A stretch of DNA of 12,099 nt from an uncultured Roseateles sp. Lineage in GTDB: Bacteria > Pseudomonadota > Gammaproteobacteria > Burkholderiales > Burkholderiaceae. The DNA is taken from contig CAMLKW010000130.1 of assembly GCA_946480605.1 (NCBI GenBank), positions 1 to 12,099 of the forward strand, read 5' to 3'. The notes under the pieces were generated by a model. That model was not told the DNA's origin. It ran no database searches and saw nothing but the letters and a program-made list of their open reading frames with translations. The translations under genes were made by a program, and so were the position numbers. Of the stretch, positions 1 through 6,298 are shown piece by piece. Numbering within the stretch: the stretch's first letter is position 1; each line of letters opens with the position of its first letter.

Positions 1-74
1 TGGTGTCCTGGTACGACAACGAGTGGGGCTACTCGAACAAGGTGCTGGAGATGGTGCGCGTCGTCGCTGCCTGA
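1..74 (+). CDS. gap: Glyceraldehyde-3-phosphate dehydrogenase, C-terminal end (partial)
   Basis: Only the last 23 codons are inside the window; the reading frame begins at base 3 and stops with TGA at 72-74. The visible peptide contains WYDNEWGYSNKVLEM, the C-terminal signature of type I GAPDH, which converts glyceraldehyde-3-phosphate to 1,3-bisphosphoglycerate in glycolysis and gluconeogenesis. The catalytic cysteine and the NAD-binding domain lie upstream, outside the window. A strong intrinsic terminator follows 18 bases after the stop, so this is the last gene of its transcript. The identification is very secure; the window does not show whether the enzyme is mainly glycolytic or gluconeogenic. 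Confidence 0.96.
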   Translation, partial: VSWYDNEWGYSNKVLEMVRVVAA

Positions 75-92
75 TCCTGTCTCGCTGAAGGC

Positions 93-118
93 AAAGGGCG
101 CCATGGGCGCCCTTTTTT
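93..118 (+). terminator. Rho-independent terminator after gap
   Basis: A perfect 10-bp stem, AAAGGGCGCC (93-102) and GGCGCCCTTT (106-115), closes on a 3-base ATG loop, and the T run extends over 113-118. It lies just after the gap stop codon. The A run on the other side gives only three T residues when read on the minus strand, so it may also end, more weakly, the converging membrane-protein transcript, whose stop codon begins at base 120. Confidence 0.93.
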
Positions 119-564
119 CATGTCCGGCCCGGCCGTCTGACGTAGCGCTCAGCCATGTAGCGCCAGGGCATGACGAAGGGGAAGACCAGCACCGGCACCA
201 CGGTCACCGCCACGGCGATGGTCTGCTCGTCGAGACGGCCCGCCAGCCACAGCGGCACGAAGACGGCGGCCAGCCACAGCCCCTTCCAGAACAGCTCCCA
301 CAGCAGCACCGGCAGCATGCGCAGCGGCTGCAGCAGCCCCAGCGCGCACAGCAGCGAGAAGGCGGCCAGCATGCAGGCGACGACGCCTTCCATCAGCTCA
401 TAGGGCCGCGTGCGCAGCAGCAGGTTGGGCCAGACGACGCAGGCCAGCCCGACGACGACGATGCCGTACAGCAACCGCAGCAGGTTCAGGCGCAGTCGGG
501 ACACCGGCGGCACGCCGTCCGCCATGCTTGTGCTTGTCATGGGTGCTGTGAGGGTGGGCTTCAT
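118..564 (-). CDS. Small four-helix membrane protein of unknown function
   Basis: A 148-residue protein that I do not recognise as a named family. Four hydrophobic segments lie at about residues 28-50, 58-78, 83-108 and 114-134, so it is probably an inner-membrane protein. The N-terminal 20 residues are polar and the C-terminus is basic (RYVRRPGR). Helix 3 is rich in aromatic residues (WELFWKGLW). The ATG at 564 is preceded by AGGAGA and overlaps the stop codon of the upstream TPR gene in an ATGA, so translation is coupled. This suggests that the two products work together, perhaps as a membrane anchor and a periplasmic partner; that is inference. The gene converges on gap and shares its terminator region. 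Confidence 0.85.
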   Translation of the reverse strand: MKPTLTAPMTSTSMADGVPPVSRLRLNLLRLLYGIVVVGLACVVWPNLLLRTRPYELMEGVVACMLAAFSLLCALGLLQPLRMLPVLLWELFWKGLWLAAVFVPLWLAGRLDEQTIAVAVTVVPVLVFPFVMPWRYMAERYVRRPGRT

Positions 565-1556
565 GGGTTTCTCCTGGCTTGTTGAGCGGGTTGCAGTGCC
601 TTGAGTCGCTCGTTCGCGTGCTCGGCGACCGCGTTGTTGAAGGGATGCTCCAGCACGCGGCGGTAGGCGGTGATGGCCTGGGGCGTGTCGCCCGCAGCCT
701 CGAAGGCGGCGGCAAGGTGGTGGTGCAGGCGCATCCTGGTGTTCAGCCGCAGCGCCTGCTCGAAGGCGGCGACGGCTTCTGCCGGCTGCTTCAGCGCCAG
801 CAGCGTGCGGCCCAGCTCCAGATGCAGCTCGGGGCTGCTGGCGCCTTGCTGCTGCAGCCGCGCGAGCCAGCCGCGCGCGCGCTCGGCGGCGCCGCTGTCC
901 AGCAGCGCGCGGCCGAGGTCGATCTGCGTCTGCAGCAGGTCGGCGGCCAGCAGCCGGTCGGCCCCGGGCTGCACGGCGGCCAGGCGCTGCTCGGCCGGGT
1001 CGAAGGCCTTGTCGGCGATGCTGAGCACCGCCTGCAGCAACAGGCCGCGGGGCGCATCCACGCGCGCCATCGCCTCGGCCTGCGCGCGGGCCTTGCGCGT
1101 GCCACCACCCAGCAGCGCCGGCAACGCGAGGTAGAGGCCCTGCAAGTCGCGGCGCATCGCGTAGTCGTGCGGCGCCAGTGCCACGGCGCGCTCGAAGCGC
1201 TCCTTCACCTCGCCCACGCGGCGCATGGCGGCGAAGCTGCCGGCATCCATCAGCTCGGCGCCGATCAGCAGGCCCAGCAGGTGCTGGCAGCGGGCGGACT
1301 GCGGCTTGTCCCGCGCGCAGGCCTGGGCCCGCGGCATCAGCTCGGCGCGCAGGCGGGGCTCGCCGAAGGCCTGGCGGCCCAGGTACCAGAGCGCCGTCTC
1401 GTCCTGGGCGTCGCGCGCCAGGTGCTCGCGGGCCAGCGCTTCGAGCGCGGCGTGCTGGTGGGTCAGGCGCAGTTGCTGGAACTCGGCCTCGGTCGCCCGT
1501 GACGGCAGCGACAGCAGGACGACGAGAAGGGGGATGGCCAGGCGGAGGTGCTTCAT
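561..1556 (-). CDS. Secreted TPR-repeat protein
   Basis: A 331-residue protein with a Sec signal peptide: basic start MKHLR, hydrophobic core at about 6-18, likely cleavage after SRA near residue 21. The rest is alpha-helical and alanine/leucine-rich. Tetratricopeptide-like helix pairs are clearest at about 205-305, where the pattern LGRTLLALKQPAEAVAAFEQAL is followed by LAAAFEAAGDTPQAITAYRRVL. Two cysteines at 80 and 90 could form a disulfide in an inter-helix loop. TPR folds bind other proteins; no catalytic motif is visible, so the partner is unknown. The gene overlaps the following membrane-protein gene by 4 bp and is divergent from a histidine kinase across 195 bp. No strong ribosome-binding site precedes the ATG, but the signal peptide supports this start. 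Confidence 0.88.
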   Translation of the reverse strand: MKHLRLAIPLLVVLLSLPSRATEAEFQQLRLTHQHAALEALAREHLARDAQDETALWYLGRQAFGEPRLRAELMPRAQACARDKPQSARCQHLLGLLIGAELMDAGSFAAMRRVGEVKERFERAVALAPHDYAMRRDLQGLYLALPALLGGGTRKARAQAEAMARVDAPRGLLLQAVLSIADKAFDPAEQRLAAVQPGADRLLAADLLQTQIDLGRALLDSGAAERARGWLARLQQQGASSPELHLELGRTLLALKQPAEAVAAFEQALRLNTRMRLHHHLAAAFEAAGDTPQAITAYRRVLEHPFNNAVAEHANERLKALQPAQQARRNP

Positions 1557-1715
1557 GGCCGGCGACTGTGCAAGCCCGCCGCCCGCGTCGCCAGCGCTTT
1601 GCGACGGGCCACGCTGGCCGGCGCCGAGGCACGGCCGGCACGGACGGAGCGCGCCGCGCCCCGTCGCCACCGGGCGCGTGTCGGCCGTGGCGGGCCGTCG
1701 CCGGTCGCATACCCC

Positions 1716-1743
1716 TCGACGCCGCCGCGCACCTGCCCACAAT
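1716..1743 (+). promoter_or_regulatory. Possible promoter of the histidine kinase gene
   Basis: TCGACG (1716-1721) and CACAAT (1738-1743) match the -35 and -10 consensus at 4 of 6 bases each, with a 16-base spacer. The kinase ATG lies only 8 bases after the -10 box and has no Shine-Dalgarno sequence, so the transcript could be leaderless. The match is weak and such matches occur by chance. No equally good promoter is seen for the divergent TPR gene. Confidence 0.3.
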
Positions 1744-1751
1744 GCCGCCGC

Positions 1752-2792
1752 ATGCAAGCCTCTCCATCCTGGCCCCTGCGCCTGCTGCGGCTGAAGCGTC
1801 TGCACGTGACCTTCATCGTCGCGGCGCTGATGTTCACGCTGCTGGCGCTGAACTCGAATGCGCACCTGCCCACGCTGGCCACGCAGGTTTTCGTGCCGGC
1901 GCTGGCGGCGCTGGGGGTCTTCAGCCTGCTGGAACGCTGGCCGCGCCGCCTGCCGCGCTTCGTCGCACGCTGGGCGCTGCAGGTCGTGGCCGTGACGGTC
2001 ACGGTGCCGGCCGTCGTGCTGGGCCTGTTCCTGTCGACGATCACGCCCGGCCGGCCGCCGTTCTGGGAGGTGCGCGACATGCTCAACGGCTTCCTGGTGC
2101 TGAGCACGATGGGCATGCTGGTGGCGTCGTGGGTGGCGGTGTCGGCCTTGCTGCGCCAGCGCGACGCCCTCGTCATCCAGGCCGAACGCCGCCGCGGCGA
2201 GCTGGAGCGCCAGGCGCTGGACGCACAGCTGCGGCTGCTGCAGGCGCAGGTGGAGCCGCACTTCCTGTTCAACACGCTGGCCAATGTGCAGGCGCTGGTG
2301 GACGCCGGCTCGCCACGCGCCTCGCCGGTGCTGCAAAGCCTGGTGGCCTATCTGCGCGCAGCGGTGCCGCGACTGTCGGAGCCCGAGCACCGTGTCGGCC
2401 AGGAGCTGGAGATGGTGCGCGCCTACCTGGCGCTGATGCAGCTGCGCATGCCCGACCGGCTGCATTTCAGCGTGGCCGTCGAGCCCGGTCTGGAGCTGCA
2501 GCGCTGCCCGCCCATGACGCTGCTGACGCCGGTGGAGAACGCCGTGCGGCACGGCATCGACCCCAGCCTGGACGGTGGCCGCATCGACGTGCGCCTGCGC
2601 CGCCTGGCCAGCGGCCGCTGCCTGGCCGAGGTGCGCGACACGGGCGTCGGCCTGCAGCCCACGAGCGCAGGGCTGGGCACGGGGCTGTCCACGCTGCGCG
2701 AGCGCCTGCAGCTGGCGTTCGGCGCCGCGGCCGAGTTGCGGCTCAGCGAGGTGGCGCCGCATGGCATGCTGGTCGAGATCGAGTTCCCGTGA
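1752..2792 (+). CDS. LytS/AlgZ-type membrane sensor histidine kinase
   Basis: A 346-residue sensor kinase. Four membrane helices at about 18-35, 44-60, 73-95 and 112-133 form the N-terminal sensor, and a charged linker at about 135-160 leads to the kinase domain. The His_kinase family block QVEPHFLFNTLANVQ places the phospho-accepting histidine at 170. ATP-binding motifs follow: the N-box VENAVRHG (261-268), the G1 box DTGVGL (296-301) and the G2 box GTGLSTLRERL (309-319). All key residues are present. It should phosphorylate the LytTR regulator downstream. The frame is open upstream to 1548, but the ATG at 1752 starts just before the first helix, and the upstream part looks non-coding. The signal sensed cannot be read from the sequence. 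Confidence 0.95.
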   Translation: MQASPSWPLRLLRLKRLHVTFIVAALMFTLLALNSNAHLPTLATQVFVPALAALGVFSLLERWPRRLPRFVARWALQVVAVTVTVPAVVLGLFLSTITPGRPPFWEVRDMLNGFLVLSTMGMLVASWVAVSALLRQRDALVIQAERRRGELERQALDAQLRLLQAQVEPHFLFNTLANVQALVDAGSPRASPVLQSLVAYLRAAVPRLSEPEHRVGQELEMVRAYLALMQLRMPDRLHFSVAVEPGLELQRCPPMTLLTPVENAVRHGIDPSLDGGRIDVRLRRLASGRCLAEVRDTGVGLQPTSAGLGTGLSTLRERLQLAFGAAAELRLSEVAPHGMLVEIEFP

Positions 2793-2801
2793 GCCCCTCG
2801 T

Positions 2802-2982
2802 CCAATGAGTACATTGGCCGGTCTTGCAGACCGCGTTGCGGCATGCGCCGCAGCCCTTCGGCAGGCACATCGAGCCCACTGGGCTCAATGTGTCCGGCCT
2901 CAGCCCCCGAGGGGACGGTGATGCTTGCGGCATTGAACCGCAAGCACATCGCCAAGACGGGCCGGCTTGGGAGCAGCCCGGC
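2802..2982. repeat. Hairpin-dense spacer between kinase and regulator genes
   Basis: The 214 bp between the kinase stop and the regulator start hold a row of inverted repeats: CCAATG/CATTGG (2802-2817), GGTCT/AGACC (2820-2832), GCGGC/GCCGC (2838-2851), CACATcGAGCCC with GGGCTCaATGTG (2866-2892), CCCC/GGGG (2904-2914), TGCTTGCGG/CCGCAAGCA (2922-2946), and GCCGGCT with AGCCCGGC and one bulge (2961-2982). No convincing gene is seen. It could be a mobile palindromic repeat, an RNA processing or attenuation region, or both. None of the stems is followed by a T run, so a simple terminator is unlikely. Confidence 0.7.
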
Positions 2983-3006
2983 GCTCGGTCCGCAAGCTGC
3001 TATGAC

Positions 3007-3795
3007 ATGACCCCTGCCACCGCTCTCATCGCCGACGACGAACCCCTGCTGCGCGAGGCGCTGCAGGGCCTGCTGGCCGCGCAATGGCCGGAGCTGCGCG
3101 TGGTGGCGCTGGCGCGCAACGGTGTGGAGGCCATCGAACAGTTCGAGGCACTGCGGCCGGCGGTGTGTTTCCTGGACGTTCACATGCCGGGCCTGTCGGG
3201 CATCGCGGTCGCGCAGCGCATCGCCCGCCGCGCGCACGTGGTGTTCATCACCGCCTTCGACCACCACGCCGTGCAGGCCTTCGAACAGGGCGCACTGGAC
3301 TATCTCGTCAAGCCGGTGCAGGCGGCGCGGCTGGCCGACACCGTGGCCCGGCTGCGCGAACGGCTGCACCAGGCCCAGCCCGGCGCCGCCACCGAGGCGC
3401 TGCTGACGCAGCTGACCGACCGGCTGACGCGCACCGGCGCCGACGCAGCGCCGCAGCGGCTGCGCTGGCTGCGGGCGGCCGTCGGCGGCGCGGTGCGGCT
3501 CATTCCGGTGGAGGACATCGACTACCTGCGCTCGGACGAGAAATACACGCTGGTCGCCTGGCGCGGCGACGGCGGCCGACCGGACGAGGCGCTGGTGCGC
3601 AGCTCGCTGAAGTCGCTGCTGGAGCAGCTGGACCCGACGCAGTTCCAGCAGGTGCACCGGGCCGTGGTGGTGAACCTGGGCGCCGTCAGCCATGTGAAGC
3701 CCGGCAGCAACGAGAAGGCCGACCTGCATTTCCGGCACCGCAGCGAGGTGCTGCCGGTCAGCCGCACCTATCTGCACCTGTTCAAGGCCGAGTGA
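3007..3795 (+). CDS. LytTR-family response regulator
   Basis: A 262-residue transcription regulator. The receiver domain (about 1-120) has the acidic pair D10/D11, the phospho-accepting D57 in CFLDVHMPG, T82 in ITAF, and K102 in YLVKPV, so it is complete. A linker at about 120-150 is followed by a LytTR DNA-binding domain (about 153-258) with the motifs IDYLRSDEKYTLV and FQQVHRAVVVNL. AlgR, LytR and BtsR-type regulators share this layout. It is probably phosphorylated by the kinase encoded 214 bp upstream. The ATG at 3007 begins exactly at the receiver domain; the frame is open back to 2824, but those codons cover the palindromic spacer. The stop lies 10 bp from the stop of the converging HPP gene. 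Confidence 0.95.
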   Translation: MTPATALIADDEPLLREALQGLLAAQWPELRVVALARNGVEAIEQFEALRPAVCFLDVHMPGLSGIAVAQRIARRAHVVFITAFDHHAVQAFEQGALDYLVKPVQAARLADTVARLRERLHQAQPGAATEALLTQLTDRLTRTGADAAPQRLRWLRAAVGGAVRLIPVEDIDYLRSDEKYTLVAWRGDGGRPDEALVRSSLKSLLEQLDPTQFQQVHRAVVVNLGAVSHVKPGSNEKADLHFRHRSEVLPVSRTYLHLFKAE

Positions 3796-3805
3796 GGACG
3801 CCGCC

Positions 3806-4336
3806 TCAGAGCCAGTAGGCCGGGTAGGGCCGCCGGCAGGCCCGGTGGTACAGCACCGCCACCCCGACCATGACCAGTGCGCCGGCCAGCGTCGGGAAGC
3901 ACAGAAAGCCCCACTTGGGTGCGACCAGGAACACGATGATGGGGTTGGAGCCGGCGGGCGGGTGCATGGTGCGCGTCAGCATCATCAGCGCCGTCGACAC
4001 GGCCGCGGCCGTTGCCAGCGACCACCAGGACGGCCCCAGCAGCGCCAGCGCCGCCAGGCCCACCGCGGTGCAGATGAAGTGCCCGCCGATGACGCTGCGC
4101 GGCTGCGCGAAATGGATCTCCGGGAAGGTGAACACCATCACCGCGGTGGAGCCGAACGACCCCAGCGCCAACAGCACGCCCAGGTTGAACGAGCTGAAGG
4201 CCAGCACGCCGATGATCGTGAACACGCCCGCACAGGCGACGACGCCCTGGGCCAGCGTGAAGCTGGGGGCCTGGGTGGGCGCTGGCGCGACGGGTGCGGG
4301 CGGGCGCGCCACGACGCCGGGAGCAAGCTCGCTCAT
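3806..4336 (-). CDS. HPP-family membrane protein
   Basis: A 176-residue protein of the HPP family, named for the motif seen here as TRTMHPPAGSNP (HPP at 125-127). A proline/alanine-rich cytoplasmic tail (1-25) precedes four or so hydrophobic segments at about 29-48, 51-70, 84-102, 106-121 and 146-164. The family blocks GSFGSTAVMVF (59-69) and QPRSVIGGH (78-86) are also present. Some HPP proteins, such as plant and cyanobacterial nitrite transporters, move anions, but the substrate here is unknown. AGAGGA lies upstream of the ATG. The gene follows the antiporter on the same strand after 136 bp containing terminator-like hairpins, so it may have its own promoter. Confidence 0.9.
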   Translation of the reverse strand: MSELAPGVVARPPAPVAPAPTQAPSFTLAQGVVACAGVFTIIGVLAFSSFNLGVLLALGSFGSTAVMVFTFPEIHFAQPRSVIGGHFICTAVGLAALALLGPSWWSLATAAAVSTALMMLTRTMHPPAGSNPIIVFLVAPKWGFLCFPTLAGALVMVGVAVLYHRACRRPYPAYWL

Positions 4337-4390
4337 GGATGTCCTCTGCAGGGTCTCCGGGTCTTAGCAAGGATCACGCCGACCCGCGCT

Positions 4391-4455
4391 AAAAAGAGGG
4401 CAGGCCGCCGGCCTAGCCCCCAAATGGCGCCGCCGACACCTCTCAGCGGCGGCGC
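4391..4455 (-). terminator. Possible terminator after the antiporter gene
   Basis: Read on the minus strand, a 9-bp stem (4447-4455 with 4427-4435, 11-base loop) is followed by a second hairpin, AGGCC/GGCCT with a 3-base loop (4402-4414). A run of five T residues comes 6 bases later (4391-4395 on the plus strand). The gap between stem and T run makes it non-classical, so termination may be partial, with some read-through into the HPP gene. Confidence 0.45.
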
Positions 4456-4472
4456 AGAGGCTCGGTTGAGCG

Positions 4473-5834
4473 TCAGGCGGCGCTGGCGCTGCCGGGCACC
4501 GCGCCCAGTTCGCCCGACTCGCGGGCGCGTCTGCCGTAGACCCACTCGAACACCGGGCTGGCCATCATGGTCGTGACCACCGCCATCAGCACCAGCATGG
4601 AGAACAGCGCCGGGCCGATGATGCCCTTTTGCAGGCCGATGTTGATGATGATGAGCTCCATCAGGCCGCGCGAGTTCATCAGCGCGCCGATGCCCAAAGC
4701 GGTGCGGTTGTCCTCGCCGGCCAGACGGGCGGCCAGGTAGCAGGCGCCGAACTTGGCCAGCACCGAGGCCACCAGCACGCCACCGGCGATCAGCAGCAGC
4801 TCCATGGAGTTGATCATGTCCAGCCGCGTGTTCAGGCCCGAATAGGTGAAGAACATCGGCAGCAGCAGCAGCACGGTGATGGGCTCGACCTTCTTCTTCA
4901 GCTCGGTGGCGAACAGGCCGCGTGGCATGACGGCGCCCAGGATGAACCCGCCGAAGATGGCGTGGATGCCCACGGCGTCCATGATGAAGGCCGAGGTGCA
5001 GAAGGCGATCAGCGTGATGCCCAGCACCGTATTGCTCATGTGGCCTTCGCGCTCGACCCGCTTGCCCAGCGGCGCCAGGATCCTGCGGCCGAACAGCATC
5101 ACGAAGGCCGCCCAGATGGCCCCCCCGCCAATGGCCAGCACGGCCACGCCGGCGCCGCCGCCGAAGGCCGCCAGCACCAGGGCCAGCACGCACCAGGACA
5201 CCGCGTCGTCGAACGCGCCGGCCGTCAGCGACAGCGTGCCCAGCGAGGTGTGGGCTAGGCCGCGCTCGTTGATGATGCGGGCCAGCATGGGGAAGGCGGT
5301 CAGCGCGATGCAGGCGCCCATGAACAGCGTGGCGTTGGCCACCGAGATGCCCTCGGCGAACAGGCCCGGCACCTGCAGCAGCAGCGGCGTGATCAGGAAG
5401 GCGATGAAGAACGGCGCCGCAATGCCGGATACCGACACGCCGATGGCGCTCTTGGCCTTGGTGGCGAAATGGTCCAGCCGCAGTGTCGTGCCGACCAGGA
5501 ACATGTACAGGCCCACGCCCAGCTGCGCACCGCAGTACAGGACGTTCTTCATCTCCTTGGGGAAGATGGCCGACTGGATGTCGGGCATGAACAGGCCGAA
5601 CAGCGACGGGCCGAGGACGACGCCCGCGATCATTTCGCCCACCACCTGGGGTTGCGCCAGGAACTTGGCTCCCAGCCAGCCCACCACGCGGCAGGCCAGG
5701 ATGATGATCCCCAGCTGCAGGAAGAAGTGCACGCTGAAGTCGGTGGGGGAATAGGTCTGCGCCACCGCCGGGGCCGGGCCACCGTGCTTGGCGAAGACGT
5801 CGGCCAGCATGGCCAGCAGGTCGAAGTTTTCCAT
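4473..5834 (-). CDS. CPA2-family cation/proton antiporter
   Basis: A 453-residue inner-membrane transporter of the monovalent cation:proton antiporter-2 (Kef/NapA/GerN-like) family, with about 12-13 hydrophobic segments. The family block QPQVVGEMIAGVVLGPS is at 61-77. The ion-binding motif AGAFDDAVSW (205-214) contains the paired aspartates D209/D210, typical of electrogenic exchangers. The late motif MNSRGLMELI is at 386-395. It should exchange Na+ or K+ for protons. There is no C-terminal NAD-binding RCK/TrkA-N domain of the kind that gates true KefB/KefC, so this is the short form. The ATG at 5834 has GAGGAA just upstream; the open frame runs further up to 5963 without a good start. The HPP gene follows, and the toxin-antitoxin genes diverge from it. 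Confidence 0.94.
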   Translation of the reverse strand: MENFDLLAMLADVFAKHGGPAPAVAQTYSPTDFSVHFFLQLGIIILACRVVGWLGAKFLAQPQVVGEMIAGVVLGPSLFGLFMPDIQSAIFPKEMKNVLYCGAQLGVGLYMFLVGTTLRLDHFATKAKSAIGVSVSGIAAPFFIAFLITPLLLQVPGLFAEGISVANATLFMGACIALTAFPMLARIINERGLAHTSLGTLSLTAGAFDDAVSWCVLALVLAAFGGGAGVAVLAIGGGAIWAAFVMLFGRRILAPLGKRVEREGHMSNTVLGITLIAFCTSAFIMDAVGIHAIFGGFILGAVMPRGLFATELKKKVEPITVLLLLPMFFTYSGLNTRLDMINSMELLLIAGGVLVASVLAKFGACYLAARLAGEDNRTALGIGALMNSRGLMELIIINIGLQKGIIGPALFSMLVLMAVVTTMMASPVFEWVYGRRARESGELGAVPGSASAA

Positions 5835-5885
5835 CGCGTTCCTCGTTGTATTCGGCGCCGTTCCAGGCCGCAGCGGCGGTCCTGT

Positions 5886-5895
5886 ACAACGTTGT
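5886..5895. promoter_or_regulatory. Short perfect palindrome upstream of the antiporter
   Basis: ACAACGTTGT is a perfect 10-bp palindrome about 52 bp upstream of the antiporter start, in the divergent intergenic region. Its position suits an operator, but palindromes of this length also arise by chance, and no regulator can be named. Confidence 0.25.
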
Positions 5896-5963
5896 CTCCT
5901 GATATGGCTGAAAGCGCTGCCAGTCTCGCAACGTACTGTGCCGATTGAATTTGTGAAGTCCAT

Positions 5964-5980
5964 CGGAACTCGCAGTTCCG
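5964..5980. promoter_or_regulatory. Hairpin upstream of the toxin-antitoxin operator
   Basis: CGGAACT (5964-5970) and AGTTCCG (5974-5980) form a perfect 7-bp inverted repeat with a 3-base loop, ending 3 bp before the first arm of the larger operator-like repeat. It may be an additional protein-binding site or a remnant of the ancestral junction of the module. Confidence 0.35.
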
Positions 5981-5983
5981 AGC

Positions 5984-6024
5984 CTACGTACCTACATCAG
6001 ATTTGCGACCAGGCAGGTACGTAG
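5984..6024. promoter_or_regulatory. Inverted-repeat operator of the antitoxin-toxin-halogenase cluster
   Basis: CTACGTACCT (5984-5993) and AGGTACGTAG (6015-6024) are perfect 10-bp inverted repeats, 21 bp apart. A second pairing, GTACCTAC (5988-5995) with GTAGGTAC (6021-6028), overlaps them, so the GTAC-containing unit is iterated. Phd/YefM antitoxins are known to bind palindromic sites in their own promoters, and the right arm here lies inside the predicted promoter. Autoregulation is therefore the likely use. Confidence 0.7.
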
Positions 6025-6031
6025 GTACGAT
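6003..6031 (+). promoter_or_regulatory. Probable promoter of the antitoxin operon
   Basis: TTGCGA (6003-6008) and TACGAT (6026-6031) each match the sigma-70 consensus at 4 of 6 bases and have the ideal 17-base spacer. The antitoxin ATG begins 8 bases after the -10 box and no Shine-Dalgarno sequence precedes it, so the message is probably leaderless or nearly so. The operator arm 6015-6024 occupies the spacer, which fits repression by an antitoxin-toxin complex. Confidence 0.55.
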
Positions 6032-6039
6032 CTGCGGCC

Positions 6040-6291
6040 ATGAAGCTGCTCACCAGCCGCGAGTTCAACCGTGACGTCAGCGCCGCCAAGCGCGCGGCGC
6101 TGGTGGAGCCCGTGCTGATCACCGACCGCGGCCAGCCCACGCACGTGCTGCTCAGCATCGGCGAGTACCGCCGGCTGACGGGCGAGGGTGAAAGCATCCT
6201 GGAGCTGCTGGCCATGCCCGAATCCGTGGCCATCGACGCCACCGACGTGGCGGCCGACGGCGCCTGGGATCACCGCGAGAACCTGGACTGA
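6040..6291 (+). CDS. Phd/YefM-family antitoxin
   Basis: An 83-residue antitoxin. The N-terminal part, MKLLTSREFNRDVSAAKRAA, and ITDRGQPTHVLLSIGEYRRL (about 27-46) match the DNA-binding dimer fold of Phd/YefM proteins. The C-terminal tail (about 52-83), with SILELLAMPES and many acidic residues, is the usual disordered toxin-binding segment. It should neutralise the PIN protein encoded 7 bp downstream and, together with it, repress the promoter through the inverted repeat just upstream. The length is normal for the family. The start fits the beginning of the conserved domain. There is no ribosome-binding site, which agrees with a leaderless message. Confidence 0.9.
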   Translation: MKLLTSREFNRDVSAAKRAALVEPVLITDRGQPTHVLLSIGEYRRLTGEGESILELLAMPESVAIDATDVAADGAWDHRENLD

Positions 6292-6298
6292 ACACGCC

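Noticed and set aside
1548..1751. 68-codon N-terminal extension of the kinase
   Set aside because: It would be Arg/Pro/Ala-rich without domain features, and the ATG at 1752 directly precedes the first membrane helix.
561..2933. Very long minus-strand open frame running across the histidine kinase gene
   Set aside because: Only its 3' part (561-1556) is a real gene. The upstream part mirrors the kinase and the spacer, is rich in Arg, His and Gln, and exists because stop codons are rare in GC-rich DNA.
2824..3006. 61-codon N-terminal extension of the response regulator
   Set aside because: It translates the palindromic spacer. Receiver domains begin a few residues before the DDE motif, as they do from 3007.
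5903..5925. Sigma-54-like TGGC...GC spacing on either strand upstream of the antiporter
   Set aside because: The distance between the GG and GC elements is one base too long and the TTGC part is not matched.
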